64,000 nucleotides of DNA from Gnetum montanum. Lineage: Eukaryota > Streptophyta > Gnetopsida > Gnetales > Gnetaceae. Below, one piece after another: positions 44,431-56,455 of this stretch. The notes beneath the pieces are model-generated. The model was not told where the DNA came from and made no database searches. It saw only the letters and a list, made by a program, of their open reading frames with translations. The stretch spans positions 4,781 to 68,780 of the forward strand of contig MNCI01030283.1 in NCBI GenBank assembly GCA_015680685.1. The letters are read 5' to 3'. Numbering within the stretch: position 1 is the stretch's first letter; every line of letters begins with the position of its first letter. Both the position numbers and the translations under genes were made by a program.

Positions 44431-44999
44431 CCGAAGTATTAGATGGTAGAGGAGTGTACCTAGACTCAATTGCTTGTTGTGAGAGCTTGTCTGGGCTTTT
44501 GGTTCTGAAGAAAGGTCTTCTCTTTTTACAGTTGTCAGAACTAGCAGTGAGTTAAATGTTTACAGCTCTCATAGCATTACGTTACTGCAGTTGAGTAGGA
44601 AGTTCCCCTTGCATTGTTGGAGCAAGAGGTGTTATGGGAACTACAGGTGGAAGAGGTGCGGATAGAGTTGGAGGATGGTGTATATGTGGGATGTCTCCTA
44701 GAGGAGAAGGAGTCCTCCTAAAATACTCCCGAACTTAGTAGTAACGTTGGGGAGTTGTGTGACTCATAGAGTCACTAGGATAAACCAGCTGTTGCACACA
44801 ATAACCATATGGATCGGGCTGTCGGTAAGGGTACCATTGTGTTGGTAGTGGCATCCCACATGACTATGGGCATTGCCACTACTGATGCTATCCGATGGGT
44901 TGTGGTGGAGTTCCACTTGGATAGTACATTAGTGGTTGGTGGAACTGCCTTGGGTTACCTTGAGGATAAGGTAACCTTTGGGGTGTTTGCTATTGGTTG

Positions 45000-46899
45000 A
45001 GTCTTGGGTTAAGTGCATACACCCCAGACTCTTGTAGATGTGAGATGATTGGACAACATCCCTTAGGATGGTCATAATGGCAGATCTTACATCCATCGTC
45101 ATCGTTTGTATCTGAATCCACAACCTCATTGGAGATAGTAATTTTTCCCTTACCATTGTTATGTGTAGGGCCTGAATTTCTCTGCTTTGTCTTATCTTTG
45201 TCACTACTTCATTCCTCTTTAGACTCTTCTACAATTTTCAAGATAGTTTCAAGTCTGGAGTCTAAGGAATCCCACAATTGATCCATCTTAGCTGATACTT
45301 CTGTTATTAATTTTTGGATTGGCAAGATTTTTCTATTCACCAACTCTTTGAGTGGTGACTCATCCTCCTCATCACAAAATTTCACTCCCTTCTTTCGAAG
45401 GAAGGGATCACGGTTATATTCTTCCACACTTTCTCTTTTTCGTAGCTCACCTTCTTCTTTTGCTACTTGTTCCAACAAGCAATGAACTTCATGGGCTCTA
45501 AGTTCTGATAGTCTTCCTTAGGCATAAGTCCCAAGGGTTCTCCTCGTCTCATTTCTTAGCCCATCCACGATTTGGTGAAGTTGATCCCATTGAGTGTACC
45601 CATGGCCCGGGCAACGATGTAATAATGTGTAGTAGCGAGCCATGGCAGCATCCAAGGGTTCGTGATTATCTTGTTTCCAACCTTGGATCTACTAATGCAA
45701 ATTAGACACTTTAGAGTACGTTTGATACTTATCGTTGAAGAGTTCTAGCATCGTACTCCACCTCCTGATGGTTTTCGATTCTAAGGACCAGTACCAACTC
45801 TCTGTTTCTTTAATGAGTATCCTAGGAAACAACTAAGTTTTTGCCACTCGTTCTCTATGTTTTGCAAGGTGCAGACATCATGGAATGCCTATAAATGATG
45901 CTGTGGATCAGCGTTGTATTCCCCTTCAAATCATGGGATGTTATTCATGTCTAAGCGTTTGATCCAACTATCTTTTAAATGCCTTGTGGGGATTCTTACA
46001 ACCTTCGTTATATTGAGCATACTTCAGGTTGCAAGTAGGGGCTCATCATGATCATCTCTTTCATGATGCCTGTGATGTCTTCGTTGTTCCCTACTTTCCC
46101 TTCATTCATGTCCTTGTCCTCTCTCTCAACTCTCTCATTGAGGTCTCTCATTATTATTATCTTTATCCTCTCCATTATGCTTGTGATGGTTGCACCTAGA
46201 TGTGGAAGGAGAGGATGAGTGATGAGATGAAGGAGAAGAAGAAGGAGAACCATCGCCATGATGATGTTTCTTGCCTTCTCTTCGGCTTCTTTGGCCCCGA
46301 TCGTGGTGATGATCAAAGTGCCCGTCCTTGTTATGAGTTGTTGTTCCCTCTGTGAATAGTTGGTGTTCACGGGGATTAGAACCAGGGTTGTGTATCGTTG
46401 ATCATAGGTTCTGATACACAACCTCCTCACCATTGTTAGGAGGGGGAACATCATTTGTTAGAGAACCCGTTATAATGGGTTCATCATCTTCTATTTCACT
46501 AAGGACATGCAGGCCTTTTCCCTTCAACAGGGTATGTTGGATCTCCTACCTTGAGTCCCTCATATGTTGTGCAGCTGTAAGATAATAATCCCTTGAGTCA
46601 AAATCTCCTGCAACATATTCAGCGTATAATTCTGTCATGTCAATCTGTGCCAAAGCACGGAGAAGCATGTTTGGGACTACCCAATCTGGAGGTAACACTA
46701 TGTTACCTTGCAAATCTCTCGACTGCAGCTGTTCATCTTGATGGAGGATAAAGGTAAATTCAGGAATATACTCATCGGGATGAGTATATTCCACCCTATA
46801 TTACTGAGGAACTAGCGGATTTAGGTTATGTGTTTTTGATTGCTGACCGTTCTTTGTATTGTCCCTAGGTGGTGAGTTGCTCTTATGAGAAGAAGACAT
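45000..46899 (-). pseudogene. gag: gag of C, degenerate
   Basis: The start at 46899 (MSSSHKSNSPPRDN) is about 140 bases after the LTR. N-terminal: VEYTHPDEYIPEFTFILHQD, LPPDWVVPNMLLRALAQIDM. A long His/Arg/Asp/Ser-rich low-complexity region follows (46330-46060). Capsid-like core near 45990-45640: HHLXAFHDVCTLQNIENEW and YNADPQ. A Glu/Lys-rich helical segment at 45478-45209 includes LRKRESVEEYNRDPFLRKKG and QLWDSLDSRLETILK. The Cys/His cluster CKICHYDHPKGCC is near 45100-45060, resembling a zinc knuckle. The frame changes several times. Not functional as it stands. Confidence 0.7.
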
Positions 46900-47019
46900 T
46901 GTTATCAGTATGCTAATTTTTCCGTTATATAATTTTTTTCTTTAATTAACCCAAAGGTTCGTTGAGGCTCCCAATGATGTGAGTGATATCCTATGTTCTA
47001 TTCAGTGCATAAACACTTA

Positions 47020-47038
47020 GTCCCCGGCAATGGTGCCA
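47020..47038 (-). other. primer-binding site of C
   Basis: Minus-strand TGGCACCATTGCCGGGGAC, one base after the LTR end. Close to the TGGCGCCGTTGCCGGGGA site known from Athila-type and other plant gypsy elements; it differs from that of A, B and I. Confidence 0.75.
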
Positions 47039-47039
47039 A

Positions 47040-47948
47040 TGATGAGTGGTGAGGTACCCCTACACTCAACCATATGAATACGAGTGTAGCATGTGCGATC
47101 TGGTCAAACTCCATAAACTAAATGCCTACATGCCCCATGGAACACTTAGGGGTAATCATTCGTTGTCTTCCCAGACTTATAGTTGTCACAGTGTATGGTT
47201 AAGTAAGTCTAAGGTATATGATTTTTATATATTTTTATGTTTTATCTCCTATGCTATTGAGGTGAAGGGTTGAGAAACTAATTAATAACTCTAACTAATG
47301 AACTAAGTCTAAATTACCTAGCATTAGCATCCGTTCCCACTTACCGTACACACCTTGAAACGATGCAACCATGGCTACCAAACGCTAATCGTTGTTGGGA
47401 TAACCACGCATGACACATGTGCTCGAAGTGGTCATACTGAGGCACTTAACTAGGAAGAAAGGGTTGAGAGAATCTAATCTAGCCTAACTACGATGAGCAT
47501 CCATTCCTTGATTATCCGTACACATCTTTAAATGCTCGTAATCAAGTCGTACTCATTCTGCATTACTAGGAGATAAGGGTGAGAGAGAAAGAAATAAATA
47601 ACATTAAATAAAATCCTATTCCATGCACTGTAAGGTTTATCCAGGAAGTTCATCTTTATTGCCTTACACAACTTGTGTTTAGGTACAATGTTGCTCGAAT
47701 AAAGATCCGTTCACTTTAGGACTCCTACTATGGGCACATGGAAAATATTCTATCTCTGGAGTGATCAATCTACCAGAGTTTCCCTACTTCTAGCCTAGGA
47801 TGAGGAAACAAGGGAGAGCCGCCTCTTATTTATAGATATGACGATGCACTGTGATATCATGTACGTGATATCACATGGGATGCGATATCACGGCGACTAT
47901 GATATCGTGTACGCGATATCACGGCCCATGCGATATCGCATCTCATCA
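47040..47948 (-). repeat. 5' LTR of C, 909 bp
   Basis: TGATGAGTGG to ATCTCATCA, followed by ATGGG. TATAAATA box at 47827-47834 (minus). The palindrome region 47848-47940 has extra GATATC units relative to the left LTR. Confidence 0.9.
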
Positions 47949-47953
47949 ATGGG
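47949..47953. other. target-site duplication of C, right copy
   Basis: ATGGG, matching 40686-40690. Confidence 0.85.
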
Positions 47954-48157
47954 TAACCTTGCTTGGATATTTGCACATATGAAGTTGTATTATTCATTAC
48001 TAAGCACATCATACACTAGGTCTTGGATACATAGCCTTAGGAATTTCCTTAGTCCTGCCATCATGAGATTCCTAGGATTATCAATTCTAGCCTCTTATTG
48101 AATGATGAAGGTGTCAAGTACATTTGACACCGATGTTAAAGGCTAATTTAGATTCAT
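47954..48157 (-). pseudogene. gag: gag of B, first codons beyond insertion C
   Basis: Minus-strand translation ends YNFICANIQARLP at the C boundary; the A counterpart is EEYNFICIKIQAKLA. Joined in concept to MDFLDMKEKWNFELIH on the other side of C, it shows that C interrupted this gag near residue 60. A start codon is possible at 48157. Stops are present. Confidence 0.7.
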
Positions 48158-48449
48158 GGCCATAGATCAAGTTGTGAAAGGAAGAGCTATGGGTTGCTAG
48201 TTGCAGAATACTATGGATGATACTGAAACTAACCCTATTACAGCTAACACCACTAACTATGCACTCCATGGACTAAGCTCTTTATGCTGAGAGAATAGAG
48301 ACTTAGGAAAATAGTGCAATTTAGGTTGCTACACAAGGTCTTGGGGGAATCGACTACGAGGTCCAATCTACACTGATAGGTTGATAGACAACTATGATGT
48401 AGGGAGCATCGAAGATAACCACAACAGAGTCCAAAAAACATGGTTTGGT
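48158..48449 (-). other. leader of B
   Basis: Minus-strand GTGTAGATTGGACCTCG near 48372 aligns with the leaders of E and A. No gene. Confidence 0.5.
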
Positions 48450-48465
48450 CCTCTTTCTAGCACCA
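48450..48465 (-). other. primer-binding site of B
   Basis: Minus-strand TGGTGCTAGAAAGAGG, five bases after the LTR end; differs by two transitions from the site in A. Confidence 0.6.
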
Positions 48466-48470
48466 AAAAC

Positions 48471-49737
48471 TATAACGACTAAAAATGTCAATAGCTAGAA
48501 CACTGATGGGTTCATGGGTGCACAACCTAACCCCAACTCCATGTTAGGGCCTACTAAAGATGGAGATGGGATGCCTTGAATAGTCTTGTCAATCGAACAA
48601 GAACTTTACTAGATGTAACTAGGGTGCAACATGGTTAGACATGATGCTAATGCAAAATAAGGCTAAGTGTATAAGTGGTGTTCACAATGTTAATGGTGTT
48701 GAGTGTAGTCACAGGTGCTTGAGGAGGGGACAAGCGTAGTCAAGGGTCTTAGTGAAAATGAGGGTGTCGATGTGTAGAGACTATCACCCAAGCATGGCTA
48801 TGCATTAAAATAGTAGAAAATGTAACTAGAACACTAAAAATGCTGAAAATTCAAAGAAAGAAAGTGAGAGAGAATGGAAGACCACCCCAAGTGGGGTTGA
48901 GCATAGTTAACTCTAGAAGGTGTGAGAAGGTATGCAGTGTATAATAGGTGTAGTGAACAACATAATCACAGTCTTAGGAATGTTTGGCCATGAAGACTAA
49001 CATTCCGCCATGGTGTCTATGGCTACTAGGTTAGTTGCCACAATGTGCAGTGGACTTTGGTGGTCTACAGCTTCCTACGGTAAGCTACTATGATATGCAA
49101 CTCTACCTCTCTCTAGTTCACTAGTATGCCTTTGAATTTTTATGTTTCAAAAATGCCAAAGTACTCAAATTTTCCAACCTACTTCAAATTTTCCAACCCC
49201 AAAAATGTAGAGGGTTGGGGTATTTATAGGGCTAAGATTAGCTAGAGACATGGGATGGCTGCCATGTGGCAGTGGCTATCATCCAACTACACTTTCCACT
49301 AAGGCTAATAGTGTTATGATTTACTGTGCTCTACTAGACTTTGCAAGACTATGAGACTATGACTATGCTACCAAGTGCATGTATATGTGCCTAGAGGACC
49401 ACAATGGACCTTAAAAATGCACTTTGGAGACTATGCTTTCCACTATCTTGCATGGGGTCGAGCATAGTGACAATTTTGGGGATAAAAAGCGCTACAAAAA
49501 AATGCATTTTGCTAACTACACATGTTGGAGGTGAATTGGAGCTAAGTTGAGTGCTGGTGCTACATTGTGGAGATCTTTGGAGGCCATTCTGGTTGACTAT
49601 GCTTGAATGTGCTCTGGACTAGGGAAGAGCATAGTTCCACACTTAGAAAATTTTTTTGTAAAAAGTGGCTATGTTCTAACTATGCTCTTCACAGAAGACT
49701 AACTATGCTCTTGACTATGTTCTAACTATGCTCTTCA
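48471..49737 (-). repeat. 5' LTR of B, right part lost
   Basis: Begins TATAACGACTAAAAATGTC (TG changed to TA), aligned with the A LTR end TGTAACGACGGAAAATGTC and with G at 61742. TATAAATA box at 49221-49228 (minus). It contains repeated CTATGCTC / GAGCATAG words (49325-49737), the decayed form of the palindromes in the A LTR. It is cut at about 49737, where element I begins. Confidence 0.75.
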
Positions 49738-51752
49738 CAGAAAAAACTCATTTAAGAAGAATATTGCCTAGGGCACTTCCCATATGAGTACAAAAACTTG
49801 AGAATAGTCTTTGTTGGAGAGGGCTATGTGACATTAAAAAAATAATAAATCAAACTAGAAAGTTGGTAGAATTTAAATTGAGTAACTATCTTGAATTCCA
49901 AGACCTTGTGAAAATACAGTAAGTAACTAATGAATTCAAACTTTTCACTAGTTCATGTTGTTGGCATCGGTTCATGCCATCTCATTGTCATGGACATTGT
50001 TGCAGCCAACACTACTCATAGCCACTAAGAGAGGGAGGGAGATCTATTCTACCACCAATTTCCACTGTTCATGGTTGTCATGTGCTACTCACATTCCTAC
50101 CACATGATGCTGTGAAGAGAGGAGAGAGAGAGATCAATCTGTCATTTTGTTAGCAATGCACACCACTACCATTATTGTCTACCAACCACAATATCAACTG
50201 TTGCTACTAAGAAGGAGACTTGCTGCACACTATCACCATCACCTAGAACATGCAATCTGGAGCTACTGCTAATGTTCTACCAAGCCTTGCCACCACTATT
50301 GACTACCAAACATGTTATTGCAACTGAAAGAGAGGAGAGAGAGACTGGTTGGTGTTCCACTAGCCATGCACACCACTACCACTATTGTTTATATTTTTTA
50401 TGCATCACTGCTGATGATAGAAAACTTCTAGGAAATCTTGTTGTAGCTGACACTTCTAATGTGTGCTACACCTACCACCTATGATGTCATATTCTATCCT
50501 ATATCTCCTAATGCACATGGTGTTCTATCTAGTACTTGTCACCTAGGAAGCTTCCTACTACCACTGTCAATGTTGACGTTGTGTGCCACTACACTTAGAT
50601 GCATTATTCATAGCTATGCCTCCCACCCACCTATATCTTTGATGATGTCATGATGAGCCACATGCTACTACTACTCAGAATAGAAAGGAGGGAGAGACCA
50701 CCTACTGTAGTTCATGTAGTTCAAAGATACTATTCACCAAGAGAGGGAAGGCTACCCCATGATCTTCTTGTTGTTGATCATGACCTTCCTTTCATGGTCA
50801 CCCCATATCTACATGTAACTCCCATAATGCCTAACACCACCAACCCCTATCCACATGTAATTCCTGTCACAAGCTCAACTCCATCATTGATTATAGTAAC
50901 CATGTTCTACCATGCTAGTTATGTGCAAAGTTCTTGAAAGCCACTTGATGCTACCAAAAATCTTTTCTAGTATACAACTTCATAGTCATCCGATGTCCTA
51001 AACATATCCACATTTTTGCAAATGGATACTACTTTACATAGATGCGTACATATTAAATAATAAATACAAAGTGGACAGAAGTCTTTTTACATTTATATAT
51101 CCTATCCTCATGCCAAATCCTACAAGTCAATGACAAAATGGTTGTACTAAATAGTAAATGATTCGACAAGTAAATGGACAAAAATAGCTTGTCTAAATCA
51201 ACATTAATGCATACTAAATTCAACATGGTAAATGTCTCTAGTGGTAGTTTGCAATGTAAAAATTTAAAAAGGACAATTAGATCACCTACGACAATGCAAA
51301 GAAAAAAATGAAATGGCATGTAAAAAGTGTTTAAAGAGTGTTAGACCACCTACATGAATAGAATTGAATGTATCCTTCCACACATCAATTTGTGAAAATG
51401 CCATTAAGTTTCAATAGATGTTAACCTTGTGGGACATTATGGGCATGCCCATTGTCTTTGAAATAATCAAGTCATGAGCTTTACATATTGAATAGTTAAA
51501 ACTTAAAAGGGGGTTTTCCTAGTTTAGGATCCCATAAAATATTCAATTCTCAACTCATCACACAATGTTTATAGTTGAGCTCATGTATTAATTCTAATAT
51601 TCTACTCTTATTGTTAAGCCCATGTATTAATTCTAACATTGTACTCTTTACACTAAGTAACATGAGATTTAAAAGGATGACTAGTCCACAATAAGTGATT
51701 ACACCAATAAATCATGGCCGCATGCCTAGCATGGGCAAGGTTGACATCAACA
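49738..51752 (-). repeat. 3' LTR of I, 2.0 kb, outer end missing
   Basis: Matches the right LTR from 'aaaaaactcatttaa' to GTTGACATCAACA. The outer TGTTGATACA terminus seen at 56479 is absent. Several small frames inside (for example 50650-50937) are not genes. Confidence 0.85.
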
Positions 51753-51766
51753 CTTAACTCCCAAAC
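51753..51766 (-). other. possible polypurine tract of I
   Basis: Minus-strand GTTTGGGAGTTAAG directly before the LTR start TGTTGATG; less purine-rich than those of A and C. Confidence 0.4.
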
Positions 51767-53030
51767 TAGAAATTGTATGCAAGTGCAAGGAAGAGCAAAA
51801 TTATAGAAACTTTAGAAGGAGATGCAACAAATAGATGATTGAAAAGACCATAAAACACAGACAAATTAAAACTTGAAAGAAAACTATACTAATCTAAACA
51901 TGATTAAAATAACCATACAATCAAAAGAGAACTATACATGGGCCACCCTTACCACATCATCTTATTTACTTAAGCTCAAGAAATTTACTCTTTATAAATC
52001 ATAACTCTAGATATATGCATATATATAATTTAAAGTATATAATTAAGATCTCATTCCTAATCTTCTCATAAGGTAAAAGTAAAAAGTATGTGGACTATTT
52101 TTGAGCACAGGACTTATGCTAAACTTAATGAAGAGCACAAGCTTATCTTAGATCATAGCTAATCACAACTTTTGGATTTTTCCTTGGGACCCTTTCCTTT
52201 TTTTTTCTTTTTTGACATTTAGAAAGGGAATAGGTGAAAAGGGATTATTTGCTTTTCCATTTTTTTTTGAATTTTGGGAAAATAGGTTTGAAANCCTCAT
52301 GGTTTACTTCATTCTTACGGTAGAAATTCCAACATGAGTTTAGCTAATTAGCTACACTACCAATGAACATAGTCCTTCTGGAACTTTGCCCATGATGCAG
52401 TTCAACCCTCATGTATGTACCTTTAATTACAATATGATGACATCATAGTAGGTTTCCTGGGTAGCTAAGGATTCTCAAGTGGATATGAACAAACTTCATC
52501 ATGTTACTCACATGATAGCCATGGATCATCACACTTTAGAGTTGGGGATTAGGAGAGGGGAAATGGAATTTTCCAAGGTCACATAATAATTGCAGCTAAC
52601 CATTCTCCAACTTCACATATCCTACATTCACATGATTATGATGATTACATGATAATTTATCATAAATCCTATCCTCTATAATCCAACATAATAAATAAAA
52701 CTAAAACCTTGAAATAGACTAGGAAGAATCATAGAATTATTAAAATATATAATATAAAGGATATTTTATGTAATCATAATGGGATATATCATATAAAGCA
52801 TCATGCTTACATTATTTTCCAATGGTGTTATGTTGACCCAACACCTAGTAACTCAAACAACCATGAAGATTATTAAAATCATATGAAAAGCAAAAATCAA
52901 GAGAAAACCAATATGCTAAGGAAGAGATGATGGAAATGCAAAGAAAATATGCAAATGCAACTATATACAAATGAAATGCATGGTGAAAGGGAAGAAAGCA
53001 TGTAGCTAAGGATTTACTAGGTATCTATGT
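51767..53030. other. 3' non-coding region of I
   Basis: A/T-rich sequence between integrase tail and LTR, with an unresolved base at 52294 and poly-T runs at 52200-52270. No gene is seen. Confidence 0.4.
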
Positions 53031-53330
53031 GGGGCACCTAAGTAGAAATGCATTAGATGGAATGCATTAAAATTCCTATGCAACTTATGTTCTTGCAAAT
53101 TAGCAAATTTGTACACATTAAGGCCAATGACATCTATAATTTGGAATGGACCTAACCACATAGGAGAAAGCTTAGTTTGAAGACTTGTTTGACCAAATGC
53201 TTTACATCTTTTTAGGACTAGATCTCCTATCTTAAATAGTTTACTTGCATATTTCTTGTGAGATCACCTTTTAACAATTTGTCGATGATTAAAATTATGA
53301 AACTCAAGACATAATCGTAATTCACTTGTT
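53030..53330 (-). pseudogene. integrase C-terminal tail of I
   Basis: Minus-strand fragments in shifting frames read FKIGDLVLKRCKAFGQTS, then LSPMWLGPFQIIDVIGLNVY and HKLHRNFNAFHLMHFY. This is the gypsy integrase end (GDLVLK...W.GP..I..V...Y.L...... N..HL..Y), equivalent to NWEGPFLVTDVYGNGAFKL in A. Confidence 0.7.
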
Positions 53331-53719
53331 CATTTTCTATCAGGCACTAAATTTGAATGTTTCATAAGATTAATAATCTTAGATCCTAGAAGTTCATCAA
53401 GTTCTTCTTTCATATAAGTTTCAATCTTAGGTGTAATAGGTTTGAGTTTTGGTAAGTCATCGAATACAACTACTCTAGGAACATGTTCAATGGATATCTC
53501 ATCAGAATTTGGTACATGTTCTAATGTTTTAAGGGATAGGATTTCATTTATATCTTTGTCCTCCCCTAAAGGTGGTACGTTACCCAAAAGAAATCCCTTT
53601 TCATTATGTTGATGATAAGACAAGGTATCTTCATAGATTTCTTCACCTTCTCTATAAGTTTGATAGGGTTGGGTGGAATCTGTATGAAAAAAAAGATTTA
53701 TTTTTGTAATTTCACTCAC
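53330..53719 (-). pseudogene. unassigned acidic frame of I
   Basis: 129 open codons: MSEITKINLFFHTDSTQPYQ at the start, then Glu/Asp-rich sequence and IETYMKEELDELLGSKIINL. It lies directly before the integrase tail, so it may be the linker before RT fused by deletion to the end of integrase. Family unknown. Confidence 0.4.
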
Positions 53720-53779
53720 ATGGTTGTTTATAAAATGTTCACCATGCTCAACCTCAATAACTCCAATATAAAGATTAGT

Positions 53780-54409
53780 GTTCTAATTTTCCAAAGATTG
53801 ATTTTGTTGATTACAAGTTACAACTCCTTGTTTATAGAAAGGCTTTCTTGGTATGACCATATATTTAAATTTTCCTTTGACAGGGATTAATAGTTCTGAG
53901 AAATTTGATCTAAAGAAAGCCCCCAAACTTGGCAGATCATAAGTGGGTGACATGTCAACTACTAAGATATCCATATAACATGTAAATGTAGGGTATTATT
54001 TAAGTTGTACTTTCACTCATTTTAATGATCCTACTTTATTTATGTTAGATCCATCAAGTTGTATCACACTTCTCACCTATGGTGGCATCTATGCTCCTAA
54101 GGTTTTACATACCTCAAGTGGCATGACACTAATGATCACTCCAGAATCCATCAAATAATTATGAATGTTCTTTCCTAAAATAATCATAGTTGTTAGGAAA
54201 GAAGGTTGCTCTCTCTTACTCAATATGGGATTGCTTGTGTTTTGTATTGGCAATGCATTAGGATTTTCTAGAAAATGAACCTGCCTTTCAATTGCTGGAT
54301 ATTTTTCTTTATTGGTTTTAAGTCTATGAACTATCTTTTGGATCACATCCTTCATTTCATTAATATGTAAAAGATGATACATTGAAATGTTGGCTATAAT
54401 TTTCTTCAA
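53780..54409 (-). pseudogene. aspartic protease of I
   Basis: Open frame 54409-54089 reads YPAIERQVHFLENPNALPIQ, then NIHNYLMDSGVIISVMPLEV CKTLGA with the classical DSG active-site word. The next frame (53974-53783) continues with MDILVVDMSPTYDLPSLGAF, the typical flap-to-C-terminus part ending in a retained LPSLGAFFRS-like word. Confidence 0.75.
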
Positions 54410-55006
54410 ATCCTCAACTAGATCGTATTCTTATGTTCATCTTTTCCTTCTTGTTGAGGTGGAGTTCTTCTAAGTATAGAAGGGGAATTTTGTCATTGTA
54501 GAGCCTTTGTTTGGGATGACCCAGTTTGAGTATTTATATTGTTTTGACTAGGAGCTCTTCTATTTGGAGGAGTACAGGGATCATTCCTAGTCTGCTATTG
54601 TGTGTTGTTCATAATGTCACTAAGTCTACGTTAGCGAGTGTTATGTGGGTTGGGGTCGCTTGCCATAAGTTGTTCCATTGAGGAAACCTCTTAATTTTCT
54701 ATTTCATGAGGTACATTAAGGACCATAATAGGGGTTTTTCATTTTGTTGACTCTAGGCATTGTCACCATATAGTGCTAAAAATTGAGGACAAGTTTTCTT
54801 AGAGTGTTGCCTAGTATTGTGAAGACAATAATAATTGTCATTGATTGATGTACTTGGCTTTTCAAATTATATAGACACCTTGTTGTTGTTCCACTTTAAT
54901 TAAACTACTTCATTGAAAAGTTTTGAAGTGAAGTCAATATCGAGGTCATTTGATTTTGAGTTGTAGATCCAATAGGATCTAATATTCTATTTAAATTTAT
55001 GATGGA
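54410..55006 (-). pseudogene. gag C-terminal region with zinc-knuckle remnant, element I
   Basis: Minus-strand CHYCLHNTRQHSKKTCP near 54845-54795 is a C-X2-C-X6-H-X4-C cluster, close to the usual C-X2-C-X4-H-X4-C zinc knuckle. The rest is Gln/Asn/Pro-rich with stops. Confidence 0.5.
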
Positions 55007-55936
55007 TTAGATTAGGGCTTTCAATTTTTCATCATTCAAACTAGTGTTGGATGATAGAAATGAAGAAGATGCAGGACCTTGAAAATAGTTTTCTATAGGT
55101 TGAGTCATTTCAAGGGGAGTGGGAGTTTGAAACATAGTATTGGTCATTGGGAAAGCTGGTAAAGATAGAGCACTAGATTGCATAGGATTGCTAATTCTCA
55201 TCATTCCAAATTGGGCTTGAATGCTATTCATGAGGATAATTTGTTCTAACTTGATGGCTTTAGCCATCGCTCCCTATATTTCTATTATGTTGGGGTTAGA
55301 TTTGATGGCATAGGCAAAAAATGGTTCAATGGTAGAGAGGTAGAAGTTGAGGATACCATCAGGATATGGACGCATCTCATTTGGCACATAGGCAAGTTGA
55401 TAGAGGAATCTTAAGTTGTAGTCATGGACAGTTTTCCCAAGTATTTTCCTTAAGCTTGTGAAATTGCTTGATGCTATGGTTGGGCTAGTGAACTTGTTGA
55501 ATTGAAGTAGGAACTTATTTTTGAATTCTTTCCATGAGTTGATGGAGGCATTAAGAAGCATCAAAAACCATTGGATGGATTTGTTTCTAAAAGTTTTCAT
55601 AAATACCCTATATGCTATGTCATTTTGTACAATGTTTTGAATCCCTAGTAAGGTTTGGAAACATTGTATATGTTGGTGGACATCATTAGTAGGAGTTGTG
55701 GGATTGAAGAACAAATTTATGTTCTAAAGTGATTTTGGGATATCATGATAGTTGGCAAAGTTAAAAGGGTTGCTCACAAAGGGAGTTGGGGGTTAATTGG
55801 CTACCATCCTAGTTTGAGTTCTCCTAGGGATAGAACTTGGAAATCCTTAAGCTTGTTGCTTTCTTAAAGTAAAGTGATGAGTATTTGCTCAATTAGGAGC
55901 AGAGGTAAATGATTCTTGTTGGCAGGGTTCACTCAT
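55007..55936 (-). pseudogene. gag: gag of I
   Basis: Start at 55936 (MSEPCQQESFTSAP). Capsid core, open 55714-55274: MFFNPTTPTNDVHQHIQCFQ, DIAYRVFMKTFRNKSIQWFL, FKNKFLLQFNKF, and a LRFLYQLAYVPNEM segment, all typical of the Retrotrans_gag fold. A further open part at 55267-55007 has PMQSSALSLPAFPMTNTMFQ. Only a handful of stops interrupt it. The family differs from A/B/E gag. Confidence 0.8.
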
Positions 55937-56455
55937 AAAACAAAAATCACAAAATATAAATGTTAAAATAAAACTGTAAAATTAGGTAAAACAAGAATAT
56001 TAAAATAATATTTTTTGACAAAAAATACTAAAATATTATATATAATTTTTTTTAAAAAATAAATGCATGAAATTTCAATATATAAAAAAAATTTTAAAAA
56101 AAGTGAAATGCAAAATTTTAGAAAAGTAAATTTAAAAAAAAAATTTAATGAGAACCACCTTACCAAAGTCAGGACTAAGGTAAGGACCGTCAAAACATAA
56201 ATTTGAAAATTAGACTATAAAATGAGGGTTTAGAAGATAAATTTAAAAATAGGATTAGAAATGGGCAATGAGACTTAGGTAATGGAAAATGAAAATTTTC
56301 AGGAAATGGAGTTTTGAGATCAAAAAATAAAGGGCTTGAAAATTCTCAGAAAATAAAGTAGAAAGATTTTTCAAAACAAGGGCTGAAAACAAATATGTTA
56401 ATTGAAAAATTCAATAGAAAATGACTTTTAAAACAAGATTTGGAAATAAAATAGA
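55937..56455 (-). other. leader of I
   Basis: A-rich 0.5 kb between primer-binding site and gag start, with long A/T runs at 55990-56140. No frame of interest. Confidence 0.5.

Larger units (their letters stand above)
40691..47948 (-). mobile_element. element C: LTR retrotransposon with gag and protease only, minus strand
   Basis: Both LTRs (872 and 909 bp, TGATGAG...CTCATCA), the duplication ATGGG on both sides, a primer-binding site beside the right LTR and a purine tract beside the left LTR are present, so this is a complete insertion of 7.26 kb. Coding content on the minus strand is gag (46899 to about 45000), a protease (about 44420-44000) and an unassigned frame (43991-43644). No RT, RNase H or integrase is visible in the remaining 2 kb, so it would depend on another element. 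The LTRs differ at scattered sites, so it is not recent. It splits the gag of B. Confidence 0.88.
36264..49737 (-). mobile_element. element B: Tat-type relative of A, deleted and split by C
   Basis: On the minus strand: 5' LTR fragment (49737-48471), primer-binding site, leader, gag start, insertion C (47948-40691), rest of gag, protease, hairpin repeats, 3' LTR remnant. RT, RNase H, integrase and the antisense gene are missing, most simply by one deletion between the two repeat arrays. CpG-poor and full of stops, it is old. Its 5' LTR is cut at 49737 by element I. Confidence 0.75.

Noticed and set aside
46008-46454. 148-codon frame in C rich in Met and Ile
   Set aside because: Shifted frame across the His/Arg/Asp-rich part of gag; the gag frame itself is the better explanation.
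50272-50937. Open frames inside the left LTR of I
   Set aside because: They are not kept open in the right LTR and show no domain.
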